DNA of 28,047 nt, taken from NCBI GenBank assembly GCA_038240295.1, contig JBBSDW010000021.1, positions 1 to 28,047 of the forward strand. Reading direction: 5' to 3'. This stretch comes from JABDDM01 sp038240295. GTDB lineage: Bacteria; Bacteroidota; Ignavibacteria; Palsa-1295. Every line of letters begins with the position of its first letter. Within the stretch, counting starts at the first letter, position 1. Shown here one piece after another: positions 12,802 to 21,324 of this stretch. The notes below the pieces were generated by a model. That model made no database searches. It saw only the letters and a list, made by a program, of their open reading frames with translations, and had not been told where the DNA came from. The position numbers and the translations under genes were made by a program.

Positions 12802-15435
12802 CTAACGTGGGCGCCTTCTTCGGTCGCGGCCCATTCGACGAGGCTGGCCATCGCGATCGAGTCGATCGTCGCCCTCTTCTGCATCTGGATTTCGCAGCGG
12901 TCTGTCGGCGCTCACTCTTCTGCGATCCGATGGATCGCGACGCTCGCGGCCTTCACGCGATCCGCCTTCGCGACCGCTACCTTCGCGCGGACCACCTTCA
13001 CGGCGTGCGCGAGATTTTTCGGCATCCCGATCTTCGGGCAACCTTCTACCACGCTCGCGAATAGCATTGAAATCGGTGCTCCTCGCTGAGGACTTCACGA
13101 TCATTTCGCCGAGCAGCCCGATCGAGATAAGCTGCGCACCAACGAGCATCAGCAGTGCGCCGAGAAGCAGGATCGGCCGATTCGAAAGCGACGTAAGCCC
13201 CATCGACCACTCGACACTGACCCACGCTTCGATAAAAAATCCAATAAGCGCGAGCAGTGTACCGATCGTACCGAACAAATGGAGCGGTCGCTTGCCGTAT
13301 CGATTTGTAAAGACGATCGAAAGCAGATCGAGAAATCCTTTGAAGAACCGGCTCGAGCCGAACTTCGATTTACCGAATTTACGAGGATGATGTACGACGG
13401 GGATCTCGCCAACCTTGAAGCCGCGCCAATGAGCAAGCGCCGGCAGATAGCGGTGCATTTCCCCGTACACATCGATCGAATCGGTGACTTCCTTGCGATA
13501 CGCTTTTAGTCCGCAATTGAAGTCATGCAGTTTGAGTCCGGAGAAAAAGCTCGTGACGGTATTGAAGAACTTCGACGGCATCGTCTTCGTGATCGGGTCG
13601 TAGCGCTTTTTCTTCCATCCAGTAACGAGGTCATAGCCTTCGTCGATCTTCGCGATGAGATTCGGGATCTCGCCCGGATCGTCCTGCAGATCGGCATCCA
13701 TCGTAACGACCAGGCCATACTTCACTTCTTTGAAGCCAACCGCCAGCGCTGCCGACTTGCCCATGTTGCTCCGGAAGCTCAGTACCGTGATGCGAGAAGA
13801 CATCTGAAGGATATCAAGCAGGATATCGCCAGAACGATCGGTCGACCCATCGTTCACATAAATGATCTGATACCGGCTGCCGCAAAGTTTGAAGAGCTGC
13901 GAACGAATGGCAGCGGTCAATTCGCGAAGCGATTCCTGCTCGTTGTAAAGCGGGATCACGACGGAAATTCCAAGCTTCGAAGCGAGTGCTCGCGCACGCT
14001 GGAATGATTGCTCCGATTGCTGCGGCATTCCGCCCTTGAGATTCAGCGCCGCATCCGGCACCGTTACCTCAGTCGAGGGCGTCTTGGCAATCGCGCGATC
14101 GGCTTTGAGCTGCGGGCGTTCGACGATGCGATCGAGATTTCGCGGATCGGTACGCTCGGGCCGTGTAAGGCGCTCGAGGCCTTCAGGTCGCTCGCGGCGA
14201 GGACGATCTTCTCTTGCAGGGCGATCTTCGCGTGCTGGGCGATCTTCTCTCGCCGGGCGATCTTGTCGCATTCCTCGATCCTGCATCGGACGCTCTTCAC
14301 GCGTCGGATGATCTTCCCTCGGTGAGCCATCTTCTATCGGACTGCGATCAGCCCGAATGGGTCGATCTTCACGAGGCGCACGATCGTTTCTTCGCGGTCG
14401 ATTTTCGCGAGGGGCGCGTTCCTCAAACTGCTCGGTGCCAGTCTGGAAATCTTGATTGGCTGGGGGGGCATCTGCTCCTTCGCCAAACGAGCCCTGCTCA
14501 AGGTGTGGATCCTGTTGTTCATCAGGTCTCACGTTCGGACGACGGCCCTCGTTACGTTCGCGACGATTCGGGCGATCCCCTTGCTGACGATCTCCTTGCT
14601 GGCGATTCCCTTGCCCACGCTCTTCTTGCTGACGCTCTGATTGCTGTGGCTCTCCCTGCGAACGATCGGCCGGTTGGCGGTCTCTTCGCTGGCGACCCAG
14701 TTGTGAACGATCAACCGGAACTTCAGGAATTTCCTCGATCGCACCTTCCATGTACGGCTCACTATCGGAATCTTCGTGCAACAATAAAATTCCAGTCGTC
14801 TCTGCCTCTGTAACTTCCGGTGGTTCTTCGTTGGCAGGAGCTTCGACTGAAGAGGCGGAAGATTTTGGTCCGCCCCTTCGAAGTTCTGCGCGTTCTCGCT
14901 GGCGCTGCTTTGCGCGGTCACGAGCCGATGTTCGTTCGCCTTCACGTTCTGCTGCGGCTCTTGCAGCAATGTTCTCCGAGCTTTCGGCAGGCTTAGCTGG
15001 CTGGTCATTTGCAACCGTTGCATCGTTCGAGCGCGGCTTCAAATCCATTGGAGTGGTGGGTTCTGCCGGCTTGCCTTCGCGCCACTCGGAAGTATGTGCC
15101 ATCGGTCTCGATGGCTTTTGTTCCCCACCTTCACGTCCGCGTTGTTTCTCCGCGAGTCGCTGAGCGATAATGTCACGGTAGGAATTTGCAGTCGCTGCGG
15201 GGGCTTGCTTGACCGTCTCGCCGTTTGATTCAAATGGTGATTCGTTGTCATCGCTCTCATCATTCGTTTCGACCGAACTTGCAGATGGCGTGCTTGCAGG
15301 CGTATTCGAAGCAGGCGCTTGTTCGGGCTGATGAGTAGCTTCTTCTATGGGCTGAGAGTGTTGGGCGGGGATCGCCTCAGGTGAGTTATTGTGGGTTGCA
15401 AGACCTTCAAGGCCCGGCATCGTTTCTTCGTTCAT
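12802..15435 (-). CDS. Family 2 glycosyltransferase (GtrB/DPM1-like) with very long disordered N- and C-terminal regions
   Basis: An 877-residue protein. The catalytic core (about residues 487-780) shows ISVVIPLYNEQESLRELTAA, the DGSTD motif in IIYVNDGSTDRSGDIL, and MDADLQDDPGEIPNLI. Two membrane segments follow (TIGTLLALIGFFIEAW and LLLGALLMLVGAQLISIGLL). This layout fits a polyprenyl-phosphate glycosyltransferase of about 320 residues. Before it lie some 485 residues rich in Arg, Glu, Asp, Pro and Gln, with a repeated AREDRP hexapeptide near residues 390-415 and QGDRQ repeats near 270-290. After the core comes a similar ~95-residue Arg/Glu/Gly tail. The tails look intrinsically disordered. 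An internal start near the core is possible, but the matching composition of the C-terminal tail supports the full length. First gene of the GT2-GT9 pair. Confidence 0.9.
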   Translation of the reverse strand: MNEETMPGLEGLATHNNSPEAIPAQHSQPIEEATHQPEQAPASNTPASTPSASSVETNDESDDNESPFESNGETVKQAPAATANSYRDIIAQRLAEKQRGREGGEQKPSRPMAHTSEWREGKPAEPTTPMDLKPRSNDATVANDQPAKPAESSENIAARAAAEREGERTSARDRAKQRQRERAELRRGGPKSSASSVEAPANEEPPEVTEAETTGILLLHEDSDSEPYMEGAIEEIPEVPVDRSQLGRQRRDRQPADRSQGEPQQSERQQEERGQGNRQQGDRQQGDRPNRRERNEGRRPNVRPDEQQDPHLEQGSFGEGADAPPANQDFQTGTEQFEERAPRENRPRRNDRAPREDRPIRADRSPIEDGSPREDHPTREERPMQDRGMRQDRPAREDRPAREDRPAREDRPRRERPEGLERLTRPERTDPRNLDRIVERPQLKADRAIAKTPSTEVTVPDAALNLKGGMPQQSEQSFQRARALASKLGISVVIPLYNEQESLRELTAAIRSQLFKLCGSRYQIIYVNDGSTDRSGDILLDILQMSSRITVLSFRSNMGKSAALAVGFKEVKYGLVVTMDADLQDDPGEIPNLIAKIDEGYDLVTGWKKKRYDPITKTMPSKFFNTVTSFFSGLKLHDFNCGLKAYRKEVTDSIDVYGEMHRYLPALAHWRGFKVGEIPVVHHPRKFGKSKFGSSRFFKGFLDLLSIVFTNRYGKRPLHLFGTIGTLLALIGFFIEAWVSVEWSMGLTSLSNRPILLLGALLMLVGAQLISIGLLGEMIVKSSARSTDFNAIRERGRRLPEDRDAEKSRARREGGPREGSGREGGSREGRERRDPSDRRRVSADRPLRNPDAEEGDDRLDRDGQPRRMGRDRRRRPR

Positions 15436-15838
15436 TTGGTCTTTGTCTATCGTTCAATATGCCGATCGTGATGGAGGGCGCAATCATTACGCGACTACTC
15501 GATGACTCACGGCGTCCGCACCTCAAGGCTTTCCAAGCCGGTGCATGGTGAATGTTCGATGGGCGATCGACGGTCTTTGCGTCCTCAAGCCGCTTCCGAA
15601 CCTGTTGTTCTATCGGGACATAACAACTATAGAGAGTAGAACTCTCCTTCTATTTGTACGTCTTCTAAGGTAAAAAATACGAAGACTTTCGGGCCGAGGC
15701 TTCAAATCAGTGTTTCACGTGGCACATTGTTAGCTCCCAGTTATTCACTGCCGCTTTTACACGACACACCTTACACCTGCATGATGCATCGTTGAGACTG
15801 TTTCTGTTCTACCCATCTAAACTACGAAGGAGGACGTT
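15436..15838. other. 403-base divergent intergenic region
   Basis: No gene is seen. The region separates the GT2 gene from the lipoprotein gene and should hold both promoters. TTGTTC at 15605-15610 and TATAGA at 15628-15633, 17 bases apart, resemble a sigma-70-type promoter on the plus strand. They are followed by the small perfect inverted repeat GAGAGT-AGA-ACTCTC (15632-15646). The promoter call is weak because the TAnnTTTG element favoured elsewhere in the window is missing. Confidence 0.4.
15827..15834 (+). promoter_or_regulatory. Strong Shine-Dalgarno sequence of the lipoprotein gene
   Basis: AAGGAGGA lies four bases before the ATG at 15839. It is the clearest ribosome-binding site in the window and fixes the start. 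It is notable because most other genes here have none. Confidence 0.75.
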
Positions 15839-16231
15839 ATGACACGCTCGACAAGGATCGCATCTTATTTTTTTCCGGCACTCACACTCGTCGCGATTGG
15901 TTGCTTCGCGCCGCCACCATCGCAGAACATTCCGATCAGCAGCTACACCGCAGAATCGATGAAAAGCTGGCTGGGACGTTCCGACGCATCTCTCGTTGAG
16001 GCCTGCGGCACACCAACCACCACGCGAACCCTTCCCGATGGATCGAAGCTCCTGATCTACGAGATGCATACCGGCGGCTGGTTCATTGCTTCTTCGCAAG
16101 TGGTGCCCGATAAAGATCAAACGACCCGTACGGTGACCGTTGCGGTCCCTTCGGGAGGGTCATACGTTACGCGGCAGTTTACGATCAGCCCCCAGCATGT
16201 GATCGTCGATTGGGCTGCAAACGGCGAGTGA
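15839..16231 (+). CDS. Small predicted outer-envelope lipoprotein of unknown function
   Basis: A 130-residue protein with a basic start, a hydrophobic stretch (YFFPALTLVAIGC) and a cysteine in a lipobox-like context (AIGC), so it should be lipid-anchored in the envelope. The mature part (ESMKSWLGRSDASLVEACG, then LPDGSKLLIYE) resembles the small periplasmic SmpA/BamE-like pattern in which a 'WLGRS...L...G.P' segment is followed by a short beta-sheet. That resemblance is weak and I do not assign the family. It is 40 bases upstream of the ABC transporter gene and probably co-transcribed with it. Confidence 0.75.
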   Translation: MTRSTRIASYFFPALTLVAIGCFAPPPSQNIPISSYTAESMKSWLGRSDASLVEACGTPTTTRTLPDGSKLLIYEMHTGGWFIASSQVVPDKDQTTRTVTVAVPSGGSYVTRQFTISPQHVIVDWAANGE

Positions 16232-16271
16232 GAACGCGCTGTCTTGCTTAGAGACTTTCTGAAGGCGTGGA

Positions 16272-18035
16272 GTGTTCTTCACGCCGATGAAATCTCTTTT
16301 AAAGCTGCTCCCCTATTTTGTTCGACACAAGAAGAAGTTCTATCTGGGGCTTCTTCTTGTCGCCGTTTCGAGTGTCTTCCAGGTGCTGATGCCGGTTTTT
16401 GTCGGCAACGCGATCGATCAACTTCGCAACGGGAAAGCGACAGCAGGCTCACTCGCCATGGGCGGCCTATGGATCGTCGTGACCACACTCTTCAGCGGCT
16501 TCTGCTTTTTTCTCGTTCGTCAGAACATTATCGTTGCAAGCAGGCTCATCGAGTTCGATCTGCGCAACGATTTCCTCGCGCATATTTCGCGACTCAGCGC
16601 TCGCTTTTTCCAGAACACGCCGCAAGGCGAGGTAATGGCGTATGCGACCAACGATATCAACGCCGTCCGAAATTTCGTCGGACCGGCAGTCATGTATTCG
16701 GCCGACACCATCGCCACGATGACGATGGCACTCGCATTCATGCTTGGCATTTCGCCCATACTGACGTTGCTTTGTCTCGCCCCTTTGCCATTGATGTCCT
16801 TCGGTGTCTATCTCGTAGGCAAGCGAGTTCATCCGCTCTTCGATAAAGTGCAGGAGCATTTTTCGGATCTCACTGCTCGCACCACCGAATCGATCAGCGG
16901 CATGCGCGTAGTGAAAGCCTACGTTCGCGAAGAATACGAGAAGAACGTTTTCGATAAACTGAGCCGAGGATACTTTGACAAGAACATGCACTTGATCAAG
17001 GTGCAGGGGCTCATGATGCCGATCATTGTTGCCTTCATGGGATTTTCAGCCGTGATCCTTGTGCTTGTCGGCGGCCCGATGGTCATGCGCAAAGAGCTCT
17101 CACTCGGGCAGTTCACCGAGATCATGATGTATCTTGGAATGATGGCGTGGCCTTTTATCGCGCTCGGCTTTGTAACAAATATGATCCAGCGAGCCGATGC
17201 CTCGATGGCGCGTCTGCAGAAAATTTTCAACATGGAGCCGGAGATCAAGAATACCGAAACGACCGATAAGAATATTCTCAAGGTCGCAGGCACGATCGAA
17301 TTCAAAGACGTCTCGTTCAAATACCGGCCAGAACTTGACGATGCGCTATCGCATATCGATCTTACAATTCCACAAGGAAGCACCCTCGCGATCATCGGAC
17401 GAACGGGCAGCGGAAAATCTTCACTCGTCGGACTCATCGCAAGACTCTATGATGTGACCGAAGGCTCGATCACGCTCGATGGTCATGATCTTCGCACCAT
17501 TCCGATCGAGACCCTGCGTGCCGCGATCGGTTTTGTTACGCAGGAATCCTTCCTTTTTTCGGACACGATTGAGAAGAACATCGGCTTCGGCGGCACTGCA
17601 GCCTCAATGCAAGAAATAGCAGAAGCCGCTCGGATTGCAGATATCTACGACAACATTCTCGAATTCCCAGCGCAGTTCGAAACAATGCTCGGCGAGCGAG
17701 GCATCACCCTCAGCGGTGGACAGAAGCAACGCACCGCGATCGCTCGGGCAGTCGCGCGCGATCCGAAGATCCTGATTCTCGACGATTCAATGTCGGCGGT
17801 CGATACGTCAACCGAAGAGCGCATCTTACGCCACCTTCGCCGCATCATGAAAGACCGCACGAGCATTCTCATCAGCCACCGCGTCTCAACCGTGAAGGAA
17901 GCCGATCAGATCGTCGTACTCGATCACGGCAGAATTCTCGAGCAAGGAACACACGCGGAATTGCTCGACAAGCATGGTGCGTATCACGATCTTTATCGGA
18001 AGCAGCTGCTGGAAGAGGCGTTGGAGAACGCTTGA
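16272..18035 (+). CDS. ABC exporter half-transporter (MsbA/MdlA-like; fused membrane and ATPase domains)
   Basis: A 587-residue exporter with an N-terminal six-helix membrane domain (about residues 17-320) and a C-terminal ATPase. Seen are Walker A GRTGSGKSS (~375), Q-loop FVTQESFLFSD, signature LSGGQKQR (~480), Walker B ILILDDSMSAVD (~500) and H-loop LISHR (~535). The residue after Walker B, normally the catalytic Glu, is Asp. This is typical of the degenerate half of heterodimeric exporters such as TM287 or of MdlA-like subunits, yet no partner half-transporter is adjacent. The GTG at 16272 has GAAGG at a good distance; the ATG at 16287 (MKSLLKLLPYF) is the alternative. Substrate unknown (lipid or drug export likely). 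Confidence 0.94.
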   Translation: MFFTPMKSLLKLLPYFVRHKKKFYLGLLLVAVSSVFQVLMPVFVGNAIDQLRNGKATAGSLAMGGLWIVVTTLFSGFCFFLVRQNIIVASRLIEFDLRNDFLAHISRLSARFFQNTPQGEVMAYATNDINAVRNFVGPAVMYSADTIATMTMALAFMLGISPILTLLCLAPLPLMSFGVYLVGKRVHPLFDKVQEHFSDLTARTTESISGMRVVKAYVREEYEKNVFDKLSRGYFDKNMHLIKVQGLMMPIIVAFMGFSAVILVLVGGPMVMRKELSLGQFTEIMMYLGMMAWPFIALGFVTNMIQRADASMARLQKIFNMEPEIKNTETTDKNILKVAGTIEFKDVSFKYRPELDDALSHIDLTIPQGSTLAIIGRTGSGKSSLVGLIARLYDVTEGSITLDGHDLRTIPIETLRAAIGFVTQESFLFSDTIEKNIGFGGTAASMQEIAEAARIADIYDNILEFPAQFETMLGERGITLSGGQKQRTAIARAVARDPKILILDDSMSAVDTSTEERILRHLRRIMKDRTSILISHRVSTVKEADQIVVLDHGRILEQGTHAELLDKHGAYHDLYRKQLLEEALENA

Positions 18036-18096
18036 GTAATTCGCTAATTGCGCAAGCGTCATAATTTATCCTTGCCCAACCACCCTCTCCCTAAAT

Positions 18097-18134
18097 CCCT
18101 CTCCCATTTTTAGGGAAATGGGCGAGGGACTTTT
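18097..18134 (+). terminator. Terminator-like hairpin after the ABC exporter gene
   Basis: The arms CCCTCTCCCATTT and AAATGGGCGAGGG pair over 13 bases with one mismatch around the loop TTAGGG, followed by ACTTTT. It lies 62 bases after the stop codon. Sequences of this CCCTCTCC type also occur as dispersed intergenic repeats, so it may be a repeat that doubles as a terminator. Confidence 0.55.
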
Positions 18135-18161
18135 AACGACTTTTTTATTTAAATAAAATCG

Positions 18162-18216
18162 CCCTTCTCCTCAATTTCAGATTGACGAATCTCAAAGCTG
18201 AAATTTGGGAGAAGGG
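18162..18216. repeat. Long imperfect hairpin repeat
   Basis: The outer arms CCCTTCTCC (18162-18170) and GGAGAAGGG (18208-18216) are perfect complements. The inner arms CAATTTCAG and CTGAAATTTG pair with one bulged base. There is no T-run after it, so it is more likely a palindromic repeat than a terminator. Confidence 0.65.
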
Positions 18217-18268
18217 TTGAGGATGAGAGGAGCCCGATCCCCGGCTGGCGTCTGGTTGTTGTCGTGTC

Positions 18269-18424
18269 CAATATTCCATGAGATCCTTCACTACGCTAAA
18301 GCTCGTTCTGGATGACATGGTCCAAAACTTTCTCGCAAGGGGGGCAACACTCTCAAGGCATGTCATCATGAACGGAGCATTCATCGCACCGGCGATGAAT
18401 GTGGAGCGAAGGATCTCATGGAAT
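18269..18424. repeat. Nested inverted repeat with 17-base perfect outer arms
   Basis: ATTCCATGAGATCCTTC (18273-18289) and its exact complement (18408-18424) enclose a second pair GATGACATG/CATGTCATC (18311-18319, 18359-18367). A perfect 10-base inner hairpin, CATTCATCGC-ACCG-GCGATGAATG (18378-18401), lies within. The left arm belongs to the widespread intergenic family that reads, on the other strand, like GTCATCCTGAnCGAAGGATC. Confidence 0.75.
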
Positions 18425-18479
18425 GCTCGCTTTTCGACTTGGTTTGGGATCGAGTCCCGATGTGGGCTGCATTTCTCAC

Positions 18480-18530
18480 CAATATTCGGTCAGATCCTTC
18501 ACTTCGCTGGCGCTCGATCAGGATGACATG
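18480..18530 (+). repeat. Second direct copy of the AGATCCTTCACT...GGATGACATG repeat
   Basis: This stretch aligns without gaps to 18269-18319: both begin CAATATTC, share AGATCCTTCACT, CGCT and GCTCG, and end GGATGACATG, with about nine differences in 51 bases. A short CCGGCTGGC lies beside each copy (18241 and 18532). It is a dispersed repeat of unknown role. Confidence 0.75.
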
Positions 18531-18669
18531 CCCGGCTGGCAACGTCCCTCGCACGCAACTTCGCGAAGCTCTCGGCCTACCGAAATAACTCGCGCGCCGT
18601 CCCCGCTCCCCTTCGTCGTATTTTCGCAGGACTCATCCAATTCAAAGTTCACCATTTTAAAAGCATTAC

Positions 18670-20025
18670 ATGGACTTTAAGCTCACACCGCCCGTTGCCG
18701 GCGAATCGATCGTTTGCAAGAACATGAAACTCGATGTGCCTGACCGGCCGATCATCCCGTTTATCGAGGGTGATGGCATAGGACCCGACATCTGGCGGGC
18801 AAGCGTTCGCGTCTTCGACGCGGCCGTCGAGAAGGCTTACGGTGGCAAGCGCAAGATCGAGTGGTACGAAGTCTATGCAGGCGAGAAAGCGAACGAGATT
18901 TACGGCGCCGGAACCTGGCTGCCTGAAGAGACGCTCGACATGATCCGCAAGTACTCTGTCGCGATCAAAGGTCCGCTCACAACTCCCGTAGGCGGCGGCA
19001 TCCGCAGCCTGAACGTTGCGCTTCGGCAGATGCTCGACCTCTATGTATGCCTGCGCCCGGTCCGCTGGTTCAAAGGTGTACCGAGCCCGGTGAAGCATCC
19101 TGAGAAAGTTGAAATGGTCATCTTTCGCGAGAACACCGAAGATATTTATGCTGGAATTGAATGGGCTGCTGGCAGCGACGATGCCAAGAAAATGCTCGAC
19201 TTCATCGAGAAGGAATTCCCGAAGATGTTCGAGAAGATCCGCTTCGGTACCACGGGCAAAACGAAAGCGTGGAACGACGAGATCGGTGTCGACAATGGCA
19301 AACTCGAAGTTGGCCTGGGCGTGAAGCCCGTAAGCCGCACTGGCTCACAGCGATTGATGAAGGCTGCGATCGAATACGCGATCGCTAATAAGCGTAAGTC
19401 CGTGACGATCGTTCACAAGGGCAACATCATGAAGTTCACCGAAGGCGGCTTCCGTGATTGGGGCTACGACCTCGCGCGCACAATGTACAAGGATCAAACC
19501 TACACCTGGGCCGAGTGGGAAGACAACAAGAAATCCGTTGGTGAAGACCGCGCAAACGAGATGATGAAAGCCGAACTGGCGACGGGCAAGATCCTCATTA
19601 AAGACGCGATCGCCGATATCACATTGCAGCAGGTGCTCACTCGTCCCGAGGAGTTCGACGTCATCGCGACGCTAAATCTTAACGGTGATTATTTGTCTGA
19701 TGCGCTTGCTGCGCAAGTCGGAGGCATAGGTATTGCTCCAGGCGCGAACATCAACTACGTTTCCGGAGCCGCGATCTTCGAAGCTACACATGGCACTGCG
19801 CCAAAATATGCGAATCTCGATAAGGTCAATCCCGGAAGTGTTATTCTTTCGGGTGAGATGATGCTTCGCTATATGCGCTGGAACGAGGCCGCAGATCTCA
19901 TTATCAAAGGACTCGACGGCGCGATCCAGGCGAAGACGGTGACCTATGATTTCGCGCGACAGATGGAAGGCGCTCACGAAGTCTCAACGAGCAAATTTGC
20001 TGACGCTGTCATCGCTCACATGTAA
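18670..20025 (+). CDS. icd: NADP-dependent isocitrate dehydrogenase
   Basis: A 451-residue enzyme of the TCA cycle that decarboxylates isocitrate to 2-oxoglutarate. It carries FIEGDGIGPDIW near the start, and the substrate-site serine segment GGGIRSLNVALRQ, which in E. coli is the phosphorylation target. FRENTEDIYAGIEW and the signature NGDYLSDALAAQVGGIGIAP follow. The cofactor region HGTAPKYA, followed by NPGSVILSGEMMLRYMRW, keeps the Lys-Tyr pair that marks NADP preference in the E. coli enzyme. The length is slightly above the ~416 of E. coli, from an N-terminal extension and a middle insertion. It is a single gene between a repeat-rich leader and a strong terminator. Confidence 0.97.
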   Translation: MDFKLTPPVAGESIVCKNMKLDVPDRPIIPFIEGDGIGPDIWRASVRVFDAAVEKAYGGKRKIEWYEVYAGEKANEIYGAGTWLPEETLDMIRKYSVAIKGPLTTPVGGGIRSLNVALRQMLDLYVCLRPVRWFKGVPSPVKHPEKVEMVIFRENTEDIYAGIEWAAGSDDAKKMLDFIEKEFPKMFEKIRFGTTGKTKAWNDEIGVDNGKLEVGLGVKPVSRTGSQRLMKAAIEYAIANKRKSVTIVHKGNIMKFTEGGFRDWGYDLARTMYKDQTYTWAEWEDNKKSVGEDRANEMMKAELATGKILIKDAIADITLQQVLTRPEEFDVIATLNLNGDYLSDALAAQVGGIGIAPGANINYVSGAAIFEATHGTAPKYANLDKVNPGSVILSGEMMLRYMRWNEAADLIIKGLDGAIQAKTVTYDFARQMEGAHEVSTSKFADAVIAHM

Positions 20026-20032
20026 TTCAACT

Positions 20033-20064
20033 GCGTCTCCGAAAGATGTTCGGAGACGCCTTTT
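20033..20064 (+). terminator. Rho-independent terminator of icd
   Basis: A perfect 11-base stem, GCGTCTCCGAA with TTCGGAGACGC, around the loop AGATG and followed by CTTTT. It starts eight bases after the icd stop codon. YihY starts 33 bases later and needs its own promoter or read-through. Confidence 0.92.
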
Positions 20065-20097
20065 AACGACAAACGACTGAAGCCACCGACTCTATAG

Positions 20098-21117
20098 ATG
20101 CCCGATCGTTTCCGCCAAGCACATACCGGCCCATCCACAGGAGAACTGCCTCCGATCAGTGCGCCGCCTTCTGCAAAAGAAGTGCAAAAGCGTCGCGTTG
20201 GTTCGATCCCACCAAAGCCAACCAAACTCCGCAGATTCCTGAGTGCCGGAAAATACTATGCAATCGGACTCTACAATAACACCGACGATGACCACTGCTT
20301 CCTTTATGCCGCTGGCATCGCGTTCAATGTTCTGCTGAGCATCATTCCACTTTCACTCTTATTGCTCGGTGTGTTCTCGATCGTCTTGCGCAACAATCAG
20401 ACTGCGGCAAGCAATGTGATCAATTATATTACCGACTCGATACCCGTCCCTGCCTACAAAGAGGCAGTCGGCGAATTATTGCAAACGCAATTTCAATCGG
20501 TGGCAAAGGCCGGAAGTTTGGCGGGTCTCATCGGTGCTGCGACCCTACTCTGGCTTGCGAGTGCACTTTTCTCGACATTGCGGACTACAGTGAACGCGAT
20601 CTTTCGCCTGCGCCCCAAGTCGAACATGATCTATTTAAAACTTATCGACTTCTTAATGACGTTTATTGTATTGACGTTATTGCTCGTTTCATCATTGATC
20701 GTTCCGATCGCGCATGCGGTGATCAAAGTTGGCGATAACATTTTCCCGAAAGCGATTATAGGCTTCGCGAACACCGCACTCCCATATATTATCTCCATCG
20801 CAGGTTCGCTTGTGCTCTACTGGCTGCTCTTTCGCGTACTCCCCTACGAAAAACTTCCAGGACGAGTAATCCTGGTTGCATCGCTGACAACGATGATCCT
20901 CTCGGAGCTAATGAAGTACGTCTTTGCATATTATATGTCCAAGGCAACGTCGATCGGCGCGCTGTATGGCACGTATGCCTTTTTGGTCGGCATCGCACTC
21001 TGGATTTTTTACGTAGCCTCGGTCTTCACGATCGGAGCCGAAGTAGGCTGGCTCTACTGGATCCGCCGCGAACAACTCAAACCCGGAGGCACCCCACCAA
21101 TCGCCGCACACGCATAG
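20098..21117 (+). CDS. YihY/BrkB-family inner-membrane protein
   Basis: A 339-residue membrane protein. A Pro-rich basic N-terminal tail of about 60 residues leads into the family block DDHCFLYAAGIAFNVLLSII, followed by six hydrophobic segments. These include GLIGAATLLWLASALFSTLR (the conserved LWxASxxFxxLR signature) and the closing SIGALYGTYAFLVGIALWIF. The biochemical role of the family is unsettled; the older name 'ribonuclease BN' is an error. The gene lies right after the icd terminator, with 33 bases between, and has no recognisable Shine-Dalgarno sequence. Confidence 0.93.
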   Translation: MPDRFRQAHTGPSTGELPPISAPPSAKEVQKRRVGSIPPKPTKLRRFLSAGKYYAIGLYNNTDDDHCFLYAAGIAFNVLLSIIPLSLLLLGVFSIVLRNNQTAASNVINYITDSIPVPAYKEAVGELLQTQFQSVAKAGSLAGLIGAATLLWLASALFSTLRTTVNAIFRLRPKSNMIYLKLIDFLMTFIVLTLLLVSSLIVPIAHAVIKVGDNIFPKAIIGFANTALPYIISIAGSLVLYWLLFRVLPYEKLPGRVILVASLTTMILSELMKYVFAYYMSKATSIGALYGTYAFLVGIALWIFYVASVFTIGAEVGWLYWIRREQLKPGGTPPIAAHA

Positions 21118-21130
21118 CAGAGCAAACGCT

Positions 21131-21164
21131 CCCCAAACGTAACGCGAGCTTCGGCTTGCGATTC
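21131..21164 (+). repeat. REP-like palindrome, copy A (upstream of RAYT)
   Basis: CCCCAAACGTAACGCGAGCT opens the copy, continuing as TCGGCTTGCGATTC. The core forms a hairpin, CGCGAGC-TTCG-GCTTGCG, with one G-T wobble. It has the same layout as copies B, C and D around the transposase gene. Confidence 0.8.
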
Positions 21165-21258
21165 TTACCTGGATTACGCGGAGTATAAAGATTGCACTGA
21201 TTTCTTTTTGCCGCCGAAGCGGATCAGGGCCTTCGGGATTTGTTCTCTTTGACACACG

Positions 21259-21297
21259 AACGTAGGACCAGCTGTGAAGCTCGCGCTACGTTTTGGG
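21259..21297 (-). repeat. REP-like palindrome, copy B (upstream of RAYT, inverted)
   Basis: Read on the minus strand it runs CCCAAAACGTAGCGCGAGCT then TCACAGC, matching copies A and D. AACGTAG (21259-21265) and CTACGTT (21286-21292) can also pair. It faces copy A in inverted orientation, as in BIME arrangements, and ends 27 bases before the transposase ATG. Confidence 0.75.
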
Positions 21298-21320
21298 ACG
21301 TTCATGTTTCCTTATTTTTG
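21292..21320 (+). promoter_or_regulatory. Putative Bacteroidota-type promoter of the RAYT gene
   Basis: TATTTTTG (21313-21320) matches TAnnTTTG and ends four bases before the ATG at 21325, the same geometry as for the AraC-type regulator. TTTG at 21292-21295 is a possible -33 element with a slightly short spacing of 17 bases. Confidence 0.45.
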
Positions 21321-21324
21321 TCGA

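Larger units (their letters stand above)
18036..18669. other. 634-base gene-free region of palindromic and direct repeats
   Basis: No gene is seen between the ABC exporter and icd. The stretch contains, in order, a terminator-like hairpin, a second long hairpin, an inverted-repeat structure with an inner perfect hairpin, and a second copy of its left arm (each listed separately). A TATTTTCG at 18619-18626, near the -7 consensus, may serve icd. Confidence 0.7.

Noticed and set aside
13525..14813. Long plus-strand open frames opposite the GT2 gene
   Set aside because: They are antisense to the Arg/Asp-rich region; GATC/CGA-rich codons leave several frames open. The products are low-complexity and the sense frame has a clear enzyme core.
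15605..15633. Firm sigma-70 promoter call
   Set aside because: The spacing is right but the hexamers are partial and the lineage seems to use TAnnTTTG; mentioned only within the intergenic entry.
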